In this document: positions 8,059 through 16,780 of the stretch, piece by piece
Layout of the letters: each line of letters begins with the position of its first letter
Position numbering within the stretch: the stretch's first letter is position 1
Origin: Pseudomonas baltica
GTDB lineage: Bacteria; Pseudomonadota; Gammaproteobacteria; Pseudomonadales; Pseudomonadaceae
Assembly (NCBI RefSeq): GCF_014235765.1
Contig: NZ_JACMYH010000001.1
Location: 248,001-312,000, forward strand
Reading direction: 5' to 3'
Length of the DNA: 64,000 bases
Notes under the pieces: model-generated
Databases searched by the model: none
What the model was told of the DNA's origin: nothing
The model's input: only the letters and a program-made list of their open reading frames with translations
Program-made: the position numbers and the translations under genes

Positions 8059-9322
8059 GCCGGTCTTCGCGCTGATCGACTGCAACAGCTTCTACGCCAG
8101 TTGCGAGCGGGTGTTTCGCCCGGACCTGGCGAAGACCCCGATCGTGGTCCTGTCCAACAACGATGGCTGCGTGATCGCTCGATCCGCCGAAGCCAAGGCG
8201 CTGGTGAAAATGGCCTCGCCTTATTTCCAGATCAAGGACCTGCTGCGCCAGCATGGCATCGTGGCGTTTTCCTCCAATTACGCGCTATACGGTGATATCA
8301 GCGAACGGGTGATGTGCATCATCGAGTCCATGGTGCCGGCCCTTGAGGTCTACAGCATCGACGAAGCATTCGCCGACCTCACTGGCATGCACCAGGACTT
8401 GGATGCACTGGGCCGAGACATTCGCGAACAGGTCTATCGGCGCACTGGCATCCCCGTAGGCGTGGGTATTGCTGGCACCAAAACCCTGGCCAAGCTGGCC
8501 AACCACGCCGCGAAGAAATGGCATAAACAGCTGGGCGGCGTGCTCGACCTGCGCGAGGCGGGACGCCGCGATCGTCTGTTGAAAGTCACCCCGGTGAGTG
8601 ATGTGTGGGGCATCGGGCGCAAGATGAGCGCACACCTGCAAGGCATGAACATCGCCACCGCCTGGGACCTGAGCTGCGCCGATCCTGCGCTGTTGCGCAG
8701 CCGATTCAGCGTAGTGATCGAAAAGACCGCCCGCGAGCTGGGCGGCACGCCCTGCCTGGCGCTCGAAGACCCCGATCCGCCCAAGCAGGAAATCTGCTGC
8801 AGCCGGATGTTCGGCAAGCGCCTGACCGAGATCGCGCCGATCCGCGAGGCGGTGGCCAGCTACGTGATGCGCGCTTCGGAAAAACTGCGGGCACAGCATT
8901 CGTTGTGTCGGCAGCTGCGCGTGAGCGTGCGCACCGGCATGCTCAACCCGCTGGAAGCCAAGTACGCCAACGGCGTGGTGGTGCAGCTGCCATACCCCAC
9001 CGACGATGTACGCCTGTTGACCAAGGCGGCGGTGCAGGGCCTGGAATTCATCTTTCGCAGCGGCTTCACCTACAGCAAGGCGGAAATACTCCTGCTGGGC
9101 CTGTGCCAGCGCGGCGAGTTCACCGACGATCTGTTCGCCAGCGCCCAACCGGCCGCCGCCGAGCGGCTGATGCAGGTGCTCGACCAGGTCAACGGTCGCT
9201 GGGGCAGGGGCACGCTGCGCCCAGCAGCGGTGCCGACCAACCCGGACTGGGGCATGCGTAGGGAGATGATGAGCCAGAGCTATACCACGCAGATCGAGCA
9301 GTTGTGGACGGTCAGAGGGTGA
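8045..9322 (+). CDS. umuC: DNA polymerase V catalytic subunit
   Basis: This is a Y-family DNA polymerase for lesion bypass. The start [24 protein letters not shown] gives the first catalytic aspartate (LIDCN) and the steric-gate tyrosine region. The second catalytic motif is [10 protein letters not shown]. The helix-hairpin-helix thumb ([17 protein letters not shown]) and little finger follow, and the C-terminal UmuC-specific region ends the 425-residue protein. The ATG at 8045 overlaps umuD by 14 bases. A GTG two codons earlier is also possible. It forms a LexA-controlled operon with umuD. Confidence 0.95.
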   Translation: MKRNEPVFALIDCNSFYASCERVFRPDLAKTPIVVLSNNDGCVIARSAEAKALVKMASPYFQIKDLLRQHGIVAFSSNYALYGDISERVMCIIESMVPALEVYSIDEAFADLTGMHQDLDALGRDIREQVYRRTGIPVGVGIAGTKTLAKLANHAAKKWHKQLGGVLDLREAGRRDRLLKVTPVSDVWGIGRKMSAHLQGMNIATAWDLSCADPALLRSRFSVVIEKTARELGGTPCLALEDPDPPKQEICCSRMFGKRLTEIAPIREAVASYVMRASEKLRAQHSLCRQLRVSVRTGMLNPLEAKYANGVVVQLPYPTDDVRLLTKAAVQGLEFIFRSGFTYSKAEILLLGLCQRGEFTDDLFASAQPAAAERLMQVLDQVNGRWGRGTLRPAAVPTNPDWGMRREMMSQSYTTQIEQLWTVRG

Positions 9323-9379
9323 GCGTTCCGTCGCGCCTGTAGTTGGGCGCGGCAAACGATGAGGTGGCCGGTGTCGTTC

Positions 9380-10966
9380 CTAGACGCGCCGAACACTGAC
9401 ACCCAGCCGAGCCGCAAGCCTTGCCAGATTGGCGCGATCCAGGCCGAGGCTCTTGGCCGCAGCGGTGATATTGCCTCGGTGCTGCATCAATGCGTTTTCC
9501 AGGAGCTCTTTCTTGTAGTCATCAACGGCGGCCTTGTAGTCGAGGGGCATCGACCGAACGGAATCGCTTGAACGCGTGGGCTCGGTTTCCAGGACTCTGG
9601 CGGTGGTCGGGAGGTCGAAATCGTCTGCCAGCAGAACGAGCATGTCTTTACGGGCTGAACCTGAAACCCGCTTTTTCGCCTTCAACACGGCTCTGGCGAT
9701 CTGATGCTCCAGTTCGCGAACATTGCCCGGCCACGTGTATTGCCCAAGCGCACTTTTGGCGTGGGTAGCGAACCGCACCGGAGGCAGTGCCATGCGGTAC
9801 TGGTTTTCCTCGGCGAACGCGCCGGCCAGAAGAAGGATGTCCTCCTTGCGCTCTCGCAGCGGCGGCACGCGCAGCGGATACACCGTCAGGCGATGATAGA
9901 GGTCGGCGCGAAATCGCCCTGTCCGAACTTCTTCGGCCAAGTCGCGGTTGCTCGCGGCCAGCAAACGAATATCCACCACGTGTGAGCGGTCGGAGCCCAC
10001 GCGCTGCACATCACCGCCTTGCAGCACCCGCAGCAGCTTGGCCTGCACCGACAGCGGCAGCTCGCCGATTTCATCGAGGAACAGCGTGCCCCCACTGGCC
10101 ATTTCGAATTTGCCGAGGCGGCTCTCGACGGCGCCTGAAAACGCGCCTTTGACGTGACCGAACAGTTCGCTTTCGACAAGGTGTTCCGGCAAGGCGGCGC
10201 AGTTGACGCTGATCATCGGCTTGTCGGCACGGTGAGAGTGGCTGTGGAGCCGACGCGCCACCAGTTCTTTGCCAACGCCCGTTTCACCAGTAATGAGTAC
10301 GGTCAGCTCGCTGGGCGCCACCAGGTCGATTTCCCCCAGCAACTGTTTGAATGCCTCGCTGGTACCGATCATCCGTTGCGGTCCGCCCTGGTGGGCCAGT
10401 CGGTAGGCTTCGGCGCGCTTGCGTTCGCCCTCGAGAGTGCGCATCAGCTCGTCGAAATGCCCGGCGGCCACCACCGTGGCGGCGGCCAAGCGCGCGAACG
10501 TTTCCACGGTCTGCAGATCGTCCTCGGAAAATTGACCCACCTTCAGCGCGTCCAGGGTCAGAACACCCCAGATTTTCTCGTTGATGCGCAGGGCGCAGCC
10601 CATGCAGTCGTGCACAGGCAACGCGCTGGCGCCGATCAGGCCGTCGTAGGGGTCCGGATAAGGACAGTCGGGTGCAAACAGTATCGCTCCGGGTGCCTCG
10701 ACGATCGCTTTCAAACGCGGATGGCTGTCCACCGGGTACCGTCGCGCCATGGCATCCACCGCCAGCCCATGGGCGGCTTCGGGTATCAGCACGCGATCTT
10801 CAAGGCGCAGGATGGCGACGGCATCGGTGGGTACCAATTCACGCAGTGCATCGAGCACACGCTGGTAACGGTGTTCTGCGCTGATCTGCGCGGTGAGGTC
10901 GCTCAGCAGGGGCAGAAGCGCTTGAAGAGCCCGTGAGGACTGAGTCGAAATGACCTTGCGTTTCAT
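9380..10966 (-). CDS. fhpR: NorR/FhpR nitric-oxide-responsive sigma-54 activator
   Basis: This 528-residue regulator has an N-terminal GAF domain (about 20-170) that in the family senses NO through a non-haem iron, a AAA+ domain (about 190-430), and a Fis-type helix-turn-helix at the end ([22 protein letters not shown]). The Walker A motif is GETGVGKE and the Walker B region is [13 protein letters not shown]. The sigma-54 contact loop reads GAFSGA instead of the common GAFTGA, a conservative change. It is divergent from the flavohaemoglobin gene, with two GT-N7-AC sites between them, as in the P. aeruginosa fhpR-fhp pair. Calling it norR would be equally reasonable. Confidence 0.92.
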   Translation of the reverse strand: MKRKVISTQSSRALQALLPLLSDLTAQISAEHRYQRVLDALRELVPTDAVAILRLEDRVLIPEAAHGLAVDAMARRYPVDSHPRLKAIVEAPGAILFAPDCPYPDPYDGLIGASALPVHDCMGCALRINEKIWGVLTLDALKVGQFSEDDLQTVETFARLAAATVVAAGHFDELMRTLEGERKRAEAYRLAHQGGPQRMIGTSEAFKQLLGEIDLVAPSELTVLITGETGVGKELVARRLHSHSHRADKPMISVNCAALPEHLVESELFGHVKGAFSGAVESRLGKFEMASGGTLFLDEIGELPLSVQAKLLRVLQGGDVQRVGSDRSHVVDIRLLAASNRDLAEEVRTGRFRADLYHRLTVYPLRVPPLRERKEDILLLAGAFAEENQYRMALPPVRFATHAKSALGQYTWPGNVRELEHQIARAVLKAKKRVSGSARKDMLVLLADDFDLPTTARVLETEPTRSSDSVRSMPLDYKAAVDDYKKELLENALMQHRGNITAAAKSLGLDRANLARLAARLGVSVRRV

Positions 10967-10972
10967 ATTCGA

Positions 10973-10997
10973 GTCTTTTTAACCGAGTCTTAAAGAC
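10973..10997. promoter_or_regulatory. Two NorR-type binding sites (GT-N7-AC)
   Basis: GT-CTTTTTA-AC lies at 10973-10983 and GT-CTTAAAG-AC at 10987-10997. The second is the core of the perfect palindrome GAGTCTTAAAGACTC (10985-10999). GT-N7-AC is the known NorR recognition core. The pair lies 45-70 bases upstream of the sigma-54 promoter for hmp, a normal place for an upstream activating sequence, and next to the regulator's own start, so it may autoregulate. Confidence 0.75.
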
Positions 10998-11039
10998 TCT
11001 TAAAATAGATGAAGGACTGATTTTATTGGATTTTCTGTA

Positions 11040-11055
11040 TGGCATAGCGGTTGCT
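11040..11055 (+). promoter_or_regulatory. Sigma-54 promoter of the flavohaemoglobin gene
   Basis: TGGCATAGCGGTTGCT matches the -24/-12 sigma-54 promoter: the GG (11041-11042) and GC (11053-11054) dinucleotides are separated by exactly 10 bases. It is about 35 bases upstream of the hmp start and downstream of the NorR sites, as expected for NorR-activated transcription. Confidence 0.82.
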
Positions 11056-11089
11056 ATGAGGATAGCACCCATCTGCATCCGGAGTTCAC

Positions 11090-12277
11090 ATGCTCACTCA
11101 AGCTCAGCGCGACATCATCAAGGCGACCATCCCCCTGCTGGAAACGGGGGGTGAGGCACTGGCTACGTATTTCTATAACATCATGCTGGATGGCCATCCA
11201 GAGGTCAGGCCTTTGTTCAATCAGGCGCATCAGGCAAACGGCTCGCAACCTCGGGCGCTCGCGAACGGGGTGCTGATGTATGCCCGCAAAATCGATCGCC
11301 TGGAAAACCTGGGACCGCTGGCAAGCCAGATCGTCAACAAGCACGTTGCGCTGCAGATCCTTCCCGAGCACTACCCGATCGTGGGCGCTTGCCTGTTGCG
11401 CGCGATTCGTGAAGTGCTGGGTGAAGAAATCGCCACGGATGAAGTGATAGCAGCATGGGCGGCAGCCTATCAGCAGTTGGCCGACATTTTGATCAGCGCT
11501 GAAGAACAGGTGTACGAAAACGTCGCCGCCGCACCCGGTGGGTGGCGCGGCGGGCGCATGTTCCGGGTCGCCGGCAAGGTGCCTGAAAGCAGCGAGATCA
11601 CATCCTTCTACCTGGAGCCGGTCGATGGCAAACCGGTCATCGCTCACAAGCCGGGGCAATACATCAGCCTGCGCCTGAACATCGATGGGAACGAGTGCCG
11701 GCGCAGTTACTCGCTGTCGGCGCCATCCTCTGGGGTGGGGCTGCGCATCAGTGTGAAGCGCGAGCCCGATGGTGTGGCTTCCAACTATCTGTACGACCAG
11801 ATCGTCGCCGGATCAGTGCTCGAGCTCTTTCCACCTTCCGGCGACTTCACACTGGCAGCGGATACCAAGCCATTGGTGCTGATCAGTGGCGGGGTGGGTA
11901 TCACGCCGATGATCGCTATGGGTGAAACTGCGCTGCAGGCAGGTGATCGTCCTGTGGTATTCATCCACTATGCAAAAAATGCCCAGGCTCAAGCGTTCAG
12001 AGACCAGCTTCGTGAATGGCAGCAGCGTTTCCCACAGTTCAGGGCATACATCGTTTACAACGAGGCCAGTGCCGACTCAGCAGCACAACCTGACGCCGTC
12101 GGCATGCCTTCGGTAGAGCAGCTGCAGCAATGGCTGCCCGCTGACCGAAACGTGGAAGCCTATTTTCTGGGCCCCAAGCCGTTCATGGCGTTCATTAAGC
12201 GAAGCCTGCATGAAATGGGCGTACCGGACGGCCAGGCGCATTATGAGTTTTTCGGACCTGCAGAAGCGTTGGTCTAG
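11090..12277 (+). CDS. hmp: Flavohaemoglobin, nitric oxide dioxygenase
   Basis: The 395-residue enzyme converts NO to nitrate with O2 and NAD(P)H in the cytoplasm. The globin domain covers about residues 1-140 (LTQAQRDIIKATIPLLE; VNKHVALQILPEHYPIVG includes the proximal histidine). The FAD-binding domain has RRSYSLSAP, and the NAD domain has ISGGVGITPM and YFLGPKPFM. The gene is preceded by a sigma-54 promoter and NorR sites and is divergent from the NO-sensing activator, so induction by NO is expected. A nitronate monooxygenase gene follows after 55 bases and may be co-transcribed. The Pseudomonas name fhp applies as well. Confidence 0.96.
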   Translation: MLTQAQRDIIKATIPLLETGGEALATYFYNIMLDGHPEVRPLFNQAHQANGSQPRALANGVLMYARKIDRLENLGPLASQIVNKHVALQILPEHYPIVGACLLRAIREVLGEEIATDEVIAAWAAAYQQLADILISAEEQVYENVAAAPGGWRGGRMFRVAGKVPESSEITSFYLEPVDGKPVIAHKPGQYISLRLNIDGNECRRSYSLSAPSSGVGLRISVKREPDGVASNYLYDQIVAGSVLELFPPSGDFTLAADTKPLVLISGGVGITPMIAMGETALQAGDRPVVFIHYAKNAQAQAFRDQLREWQQRFPQFRAYIVYNEASADSAAQPDAVGMPSVEQLQQWLPADRNVEAYFLGPKPFMAFIKRSLHEMGVPDGQAHYEFFGPAEALV

Positions 12278-12332
12278 CACTGGTCAGGTCGGATCGCTAA
12301 CCGGCACGACCAATCGAGAGGAGGGATGAGAA

Positions 12333-13415
12333 ATGCCGAAACCCGACATGCTGTCCGAATGGGGAATCACGCATCCGATCGTTCAAGCGCCCATGGTAGG
12401 TGTCTCGACGCCGGCATTGGCAGCGGCTGTTTCCAACGCTGGGGCATTGGGCTCCATCGGTCTGGGGGCCAGTACGCCAGAGCAGGGGCGTGAGTTGATC
12501 CGGCAGACCAGGGCGCTCACCCAGAGGCCCTTCAACGTCAACATGTTCTGCCATCGCCCGGCTGCGTTCGACCACGCCAGAAACGATGCGTGGTTGCAGT
12601 ATCTTTCAAGTTTCTTTCCCGAGTTCGACGCTGCACCTCCGCCGGTCTTGAAAGAAATCTACAAAAGCTTCGTCGATGATCGAGCCATGCTCGAGATGCT
12701 CGTCGAAGAAAAACCGTCGGTCGTCAGCTTTCATTTCGGCGCGCCGCCTGTGCAGTGGATCGATGAGCTCAAGTCGGCGGGTATCTACGTCATCGGTTGC
12801 GCAACGACGTTGTCCGAAGCGCAGCAACTGGAGCGTGCAGGCGTTCAGGCGATCATTGCGCAAGGGTACGAAGCCGGCGGGCATCGTGGGGTGTTCGATG
12901 ATGGGTTCGGGCAAGACCAGCAGATGGGCCTGTTCGCGCTGTTGCGCATCATCGGTGAAAGCATGGATCTGCCGGTCATTGCCGCAGGCGGGATCATGGA
13001 TGGTGCCGGGATAAATGCAGCGATGATGCTCGGCGCAAGTGCCTGTCAGTTGGGAACGGCGTTCATCCTGTGTCCGGAGTCCTGTGCAACCCCAGAGCAC
13101 CGGCAGGCGCTGAAAAGCGCCAAGGCGAGTCAAACACGGGTTACCAGCTATGTATCGGGCCGACCGGCCCGCGGAATTCCGAATCGTCTGTACCTGGAGT
13201 CTGGAACCGACAGCGTTCCCATGCCAGCCGAGTACCCGTTGGCCTACGATGTTGCCAAAGCCCTCCATGCAGCAGCCAGCGCCAAGGGATGCCACGATTT
13301 TGCAGCCCAGTGGGCGGGTCAGGGCGCACCGCTGGCTAGGGAGCTGCCTGCGCAAAGGCTCGTTCAGGCCCTTGTCGAAGAAATGCAGGCGGCCTCTCGC
13401 TTCAGTCATTCATGA
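12333..13415 (+). CDS. Nitronate monooxygenase family protein
   Basis: The family uses FMN to oxidise alkyl nitronates to carbonyl compounds and nitrite. The 360-residue protein has the TIM-barrel signature: [14 protein letters not shown] at the N-terminus, SFHFGAPP, the conserved [11 protein letters not shown] with the catalytic histidine, [11 protein letters not shown], and [12 protein letters not shown] for phosphate binding. A strong ribosome binding site (GGAGGGATGAGAA) precedes the ATG. Its place behind hmp suggests a role in coping with nitro compounds or nitrosative stress. A bidirectional terminator follows immediately. Enoyl-ACP reductase FabK is a relative, but the sequence fits the monooxygenase better. 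Confidence 0.88.
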   Translation: MPKPDMLSEWGITHPIVQAPMVGVSTPALAAAVSNAGALGSIGLGASTPEQGRELIRQTRALTQRPFNVNMFCHRPAAFDHARNDAWLQYLSSFFPEFDAAPPPVLKEIYKSFVDDRAMLEMLVEEKPSVVSFHFGAPPVQWIDELKSAGIYVIGCATTLSEAQQLERAGVQAIIAQGYEAGGHRGVFDDGFGQDQQMGLFALLRIIGESMDLPVIAAGGIMDGAGINAAMMLGASACQLGTAFILCPESCATPEHRQALKSAKASQTRVTSYVSGRPARGIPNRLYLESGTDSVPMPAEYPLAYDVAKALHAAASAKGCHDFAAQWAGQGAPLARELPAQRLVQALVEEMQAASRFSHS

Positions 13416-13443
13416 AAAAACCGGGCAAGTGCCCGGTTCTTTC
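13416..13443. terminator. Bidirectional terminator between convergent genes
   Basis: An 8-base perfect stem (AACCGGGC at 13419 and GCCCGGTT at 13431) with an AAGT loop is flanked by A and T runs on its two sides. It can end transcription of the nitronate monooxygenase from the left and of the luciferase-like monooxygenase from the right. Confidence 0.85.
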
Positions 13444-13458
13444 ACTGACGCTTCAAGC

Positions 13459-14496
13459 TTATCGAAAGGCCGGCACTACTTCATTGATGAACAGCTCCAG
13501 CGACTTTTTCTTTTCTGCATGGGGCAGGCTGTTGTCGCACCAGAAGCTGAACTCGTCGACGCCCAGTTCCTGGTAGTACTTGATGCGCGCGATGATTTGT
13601 TCGGGCGTGCCGATCATGGTGTTCTTGCGGATGTTCTCCAGTTCGAACTCGGGGCGCTCGGCGAACTTGGATTCCGGGCTGGGTTCCAGGAAGCCGTTGA
13701 CCGGAGTGGTCTTGTTGCCGAACCAGGCGTCGAAGGTGCGGTAGAAGCGCGAGATCGCCGTGGCGCCGACCTTCCAGCCGTCGGGGTCGTCACTGGCGTG
13801 AACGTGGGTGTGACGCAGCACCATCAGTTGCGGGCGAGGTACGTCCGGGTTGTTCGCCAACGCCGTTTCGAACTTGTTCTTGAGATCGACCACTTCCTCG
13901 TCGCCCTTCATCAACGGCGTGACCATGACGTTGCAGCCGTTGGCGACGGCGAAGTTGTGCGAGTCGGGGTCGCGCGCGGCGATCCACATCGGTGGCGTCT
14001 TGATCGGCTTCGGCACGCTGGTGGAGGTGGGAAACTTCCAGATCTCGCCATCATGGGCGTAGTCGCCTTCCCACAGTTTGCGCACCACCGGCACCATTTC
14101 GCGCAGGGCGTTGCCGCCACTGCTGGCCGGCATACCACCGGCCATGCGGTCGAATTCGACCTGGTAGGCGCCGCGAGCCAAGCCGACTTCCATGCGCCCG
14201 TTACTGATCACATCCAGCAGTGCGCATTCGCCTGCAACACGCAGCGGGTGCCAAAACGGCGCGATGATGGTACCGGCGCCCAGATGGATGGTGGTGGTCT
14301 TGCCGGCCAGATACGCCAGCAGCGGCATGGGGCTCGGGGAGATGGTGTATTCCATGGCGTGGTGCTCGCCGATCCATACCGTGCTGAACCCGCCTTTTTC
14401 GGCCATCAGGGTCAGTTCGGTCAGGTCTTCGAACAGTTGCCGGTGGCTGGTCTTGTCGTCCCAGCGCTCCATGTGCACGAACAGCGAAAATTTCAT
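13459..14496 (-). CDS. Luciferase-like (LLM) flavin-dependent monooxygenase
   Basis: This is the larger component of a two-component monooxygenase that uses reduced FMN and O2. The 345-residue TIM barrel begins MKFSLFVHMERWDD and shows family marks: WIGEHHAMEY, IHLGAGTIIAPFWHPLRVAGE, DVISNGRMEVGLARGAY and MIGTPEQIIARIKYYQELGVDEF. It lies 72 bases behind a flavin reductase gene on the same strand, its probable electron source, under a TGGTATACCA operator. Characterised relatives open rings or cleave C-N, C-S or C-C bonds (RutA on pyrimidines, for example). The substrate here is not known; nearby import systems and hydrolases point to a small nitrogen compound. Confidence 0.88.
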   Translation of the reverse strand: MKFSLFVHMERWDDKTSHRQLFEDLTELTLMAEKGGFSTVWIGEHHAMEYTISPSPMPLLAYLAGKTTTIHLGAGTIIAPFWHPLRVAGECALLDVISNGRMEVGLARGAYQVEFDRMAGGMPASSGGNALREMVPVVRKLWEGDYAHDGEIWKFPTSTSVPKPIKTPPMWIAARDPDSHNFAVANGCNVMVTPLMKGDEEVVDLKNKFETALANNPDVPRPQLMVLRHTHVHASDDPDGWKVGATAISRFYRTFDAWFGNKTTPVNGFLEPSPESKFAERPEFELENIRKNTMIGTPEQIIARIKYYQELGVDEFSFWCDNSLPHAEKKKSLELFINEVVPAFR

Positions 14497-14568
14497 CTTG
14501 CCTACCTCGGATCTGTTGGCGGTGATTCGTCCCGGCCGGGGGCTTGCCGCAGCCTGGGTATGGGAGTG

Positions 14569-15054
14569 TCAGGCGAACGCGGGAAGGGCGCCCATCTTGC
14601 CGCGGCAGTAGACCAACGGGCTTTGCGGGGCGCTGGGTACCAGCAGATTCTTCACCGCGCCAACCATGATTGCGTGGTCACCACCCTCGTACTCGCGCCA
14701 CAGTTCGCACTCGATGACCGCAATGGCATTCTTGAGTACCGGATTACCGAGAGCGCTCATGCTCCACTCGATCCCGTCCGCCTTGTTCTTGCCTTTGCTG
14801 GCGAAGGCATAGGCTTCGGCCTGCTGGTCGCTGGAAAGCAGATGGATGGCGAAGCGCTTGCTGCGAATCAAGTGGGGGTAAGAGTCGGCTTTGTAGTTGG
14901 GGCAGAACAGCACGAGGGCCGGATCGATCGACAGCGAGCTGAAGGCACTGGCGGTCATGCCGACCAGTTGGCCTTCGTCGTCCAGCGTGGTGATCACGGT
15001 CACGCCAGAGGGAAACGAGCCCATGACTTGTTTGTAGATTTCGGCATCGATCAT
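14569..15054 (-). CDS. NAD(P)H:flavin reductase, copy 1
   Basis: The 161-residue protein belongs to the HpaC/RutF flavin reductase-like family: FPSGVTVITTLDDEG, MTASAFSSLSIDPALVLFCP, SKRFAIHLLSSDQQ, and the closing GGDHAIMVGAVKNLL. It supplies reduced FMN to a monooxygenase, most likely the LLM protein encoded just downstream. The ATG at 15054 has GAGAGG ahead of it; the open frame extends further but without a start signal. A close paralogue sits at 23788-24273. The operator TGGTATACCA lies 41 bases upstream. Confidence 0.9.
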   Translation of the reverse strand: MIDAEIYKQVMGSFPSGVTVITTLDDEGQLVGMTASAFSSLSIDPALVLFCPNYKADSYPHLIRSKRFAIHLLSSDQQAEAYAFASKGKNKADGIEWSMSALGNPVLKNAIAVIECELWREYEGGDHAIMVGAVKNLLVPSAPQSPLVYCRGKMGALPAFA

Positions 15055-15094
15055 CAAAGGCACCTCTCGTTTATTCGAATATTTGTTGGTCTGA

Positions 15095-15104
15095 TGGTAT
15101 ACCA
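15095..15104 (-). promoter_or_regulatory. TGGTATACCA operator in front of flavin reductase 1
   Basis: The perfect 10-base palindrome TGGTATACCA, read towards the reductase gene as TTTGGTATACCATCAG, is one of four such sites in this locus. Its likely ligand is the GntR-type regulator encoded at 22910-23662. Confidence 0.72.
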
Positions 15105-15199
15105 AAGAAATGTTTGTGCAACCCTGAATTTCAGTCGCGAGATACACAACTGGCAACGGCTTGGGGGTGGCGGGACCGAGCGATCCACTTGCGTTTTCT

Positions 15200-15209
15200 T
15201 GGTATACCG
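15200..15209 (+). promoter_or_regulatory. TGGTATACCG operator in front of the NCS1 permease
   Basis: The sequence TTGGTATACCGTAATAT carries the same core as the three other sites, with one arm base changed from A to G. It faces the permease start 83 bases downstream. The trailing TAATAT may be part of the promoter -10 region, which would place a bound repressor on the promoter. Confidence 0.68.
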
Positions 15210-15291
15210 TAATATGGTCTGTCTATCAGAAGCGGGTCGTTGTATCGATCCGGATTCCTACAAGAACAACAACAGACTCGAGTGAAAGACT

Positions 15292-16695
15292 ATGTCCGAG
15301 CGTTCATCGCAAGACCCATTGATCGAGAGCTACACCGTCGAGCAGGTCCCTTCCACCGAGCGCCATGGGCGGGCTCGGGACCTGTTCACACTGTGGTTCA
15401 GCACCAACATTGCGCCCCTGCCGATCGTGACCGGCGCCATGGTGGTACAGGTGTTCAACCTCAACCTCGCCTGGGGGTTGCTGGCCATCGTGCTCGGGCA
15501 CTGCCTGGGTGGGCTGGTCATCGCCTTGTCCTCGGCCCAGGGGCCGCGGCTGGGCATTCCGCAGATGGTCCAGAGCCGCGGACAGTTCGGCCGCTTCGGC
15601 GCGCTGCTGATCGTGTTTTTTGCCGCATTGATCTATGTCGGCTTCTTCATCTCCAACATCGTGCTGGCCGGCAAGTCGATCCACTCGATGGTCGAGCCGA
15701 TCTCCCTGCCCGTAGGCAGCGTGATCGGCGCCTTGGCCGCCACCGCCATTGGTGTGCTGGGCTACCGGTTCATCCATACCTTGAACAAGATCGGTACCTG
15801 GGTGATGGGCGGCGCACTGCTCGCCGGATTCGCCTATGTGTTCAGCCAGCCGTTGCCGGTCGACTTCCTTACCCGTGGTGGTTTCACCCTGGCGGGGTTC
15901 ATCGCCACGGTGTCGTTGGGAGTGATCTGGCAGGTCAGCTTCTCGCCCTACGTGTCGGATTACTCGCGCTATCTGCCGACCGATATCGGCATCGCCAAAC
16001 CGTTCTGGGCCACCTATGCCGGTGCCACCCTGGGGACCATCCTGTCGTTCAGTTTCGGCGCGGTGGTGGTGCTCGCAACGCCGCCGGGCACCGAAGCGAT
16101 GACTGCCGTGGCGCAGGCCACCGGGGCGCTGGGCCCGTTGTTGATGCTGCTGTTCCTGCTCAACATCATCAGCCACAACGCCCTGAACCTGTACGGCGCG
16201 GTCCTGGCCATCGTCACCGCCGTGCAGACGTTCGTGGCCCACTGGACGCCCAGCGTGAAAGTACGCATCGTTCTGTCGGCGCTGGTGTTGAGTGGCTGCT
16301 GTCTGGTGGCGGTGGGCGCCTCGGGTGACTTCATCCAGGACTTCATCGGCTTGATCCTGGCACTGCTGCTGGTGTTGGTACCCTGGGCCTCCATCAACCT
16401 GATCGACTTCTACCTGATCAAATACGGCAACTACGACATCGAGTCGATCTTCGCCGCCGACGGCGGGCAGTACGGGCGCTTCAACTGGCACGCGATCATC
16501 GCCTACGCTTGTGGCATTGCCGTGCAGCTGCCGTTCGCCAACACCGCCTTGTATGTCGGCCCCTACGCCCACCTGGTCGAAGGTGCCGACCTCTCCTGGC
16601 TGGTCGGCATCGTGGTGACCTGCCCACTGTTCTACTGCCTGGCCACGCGCAAGCAACAGCGCGCAGAGCGGGTACGCGCCGGATACGCCAAGTAG
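15292..16695 (+). CDS. NCS1-family permease (purine/cytosine/hydantoin-type transporter)
   Basis: This 467-residue inner-membrane transporter has about 12 hydrophobic helices. NCS1 hallmarks are the N-terminal LFTLWFSTNIAPLPIVTGAM, the central VSFSPYVSDYSRYLP on the cytoplasmic side of helix 5, and NIISHNALNLYGAVLAI. NCS1 carriers import nucleobases, allantoin, hydantoins, thiamine or pyridoxine with Na+ or H+. The gene is divergent from the flavin reductase/LLM operon, and each has a TGGTATACC site. This suggests that the permease brings in the substrate of the pathway, probably a nitrogen heterocycle. A strong terminator follows. Confidence 0.9.
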   Translation: MSERSSQDPLIESYTVEQVPSTERHGRARDLFTLWFSTNIAPLPIVTGAMVVQVFNLNLAWGLLAIVLGHCLGGLVIALSSAQGPRLGIPQMVQSRGQFGRFGALLIVFFAALIYVGFFISNIVLAGKSIHSMVEPISLPVGSVIGALAATAIGVLGYRFIHTLNKIGTWVMGGALLAGFAYVFSQPLPVDFLTRGGFTLAGFIATVSLGVIWQVSFSPYVSDYSRYLPTDIGIAKPFWATYAGATLGTILSFSFGAVVVLATPPGTEAMTAVAQATGALGPLLMLLFLLNIISHNALNLYGAVLAIVTAVQTFVAHWTPSVKVRIVLSALVLSGCCLVAVGASGDFIQDFIGLILALLLVLVPWASINLIDFYLIKYGNYDIESIFAADGGQYGRFNWHAIIAYACGIAVQLPFANTALYVGPYAHLVEGADLSWLVGIVVTCPLFYCLATRKQQRAERVRAGYAK

Positions 16696-16721
16696 TTCGA
16701 ACCAACAGAAACAGCACCTGC

Positions 16722-16751
16722 AAAAAGGCCCCGATCACTCGGGGCCTTTTG
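16722..16751. terminator. Bidirectional terminator after the NCS1 permease
   Basis: A 12-base perfect stem (AAAAGGCCCCGA with TCGGGGCCTTTT) closes on a TCAC loop with A and T runs at its ends. It separates the converging permease and ABC ATPase genes. Confidence 0.92.
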
Positions 16752-16780
16752 CGTTGCAGGGTAGAAGGCGCGTTTCAGGC

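Noticed and set aside
9380..10966. Loss of sigma-54 contact because the loop reads GAFSGA
   Set aside because: Ser for Thr is a conservative change, and the NorR sites and sigma-54 promoter next to it argue that the protein is active.
15304..16656. 450-codon open frame on the minus strand opposite the NCS1 permease
   Set aside because: Antisense shadow of a clear 12-helix transporter; composition is Gln/His/Asp-rich and no family motif is seen. The same applies to 4742-6247 opposite GH65, 1789-3054 opposite lldD and 18129-19772 opposite the ABC permeases.
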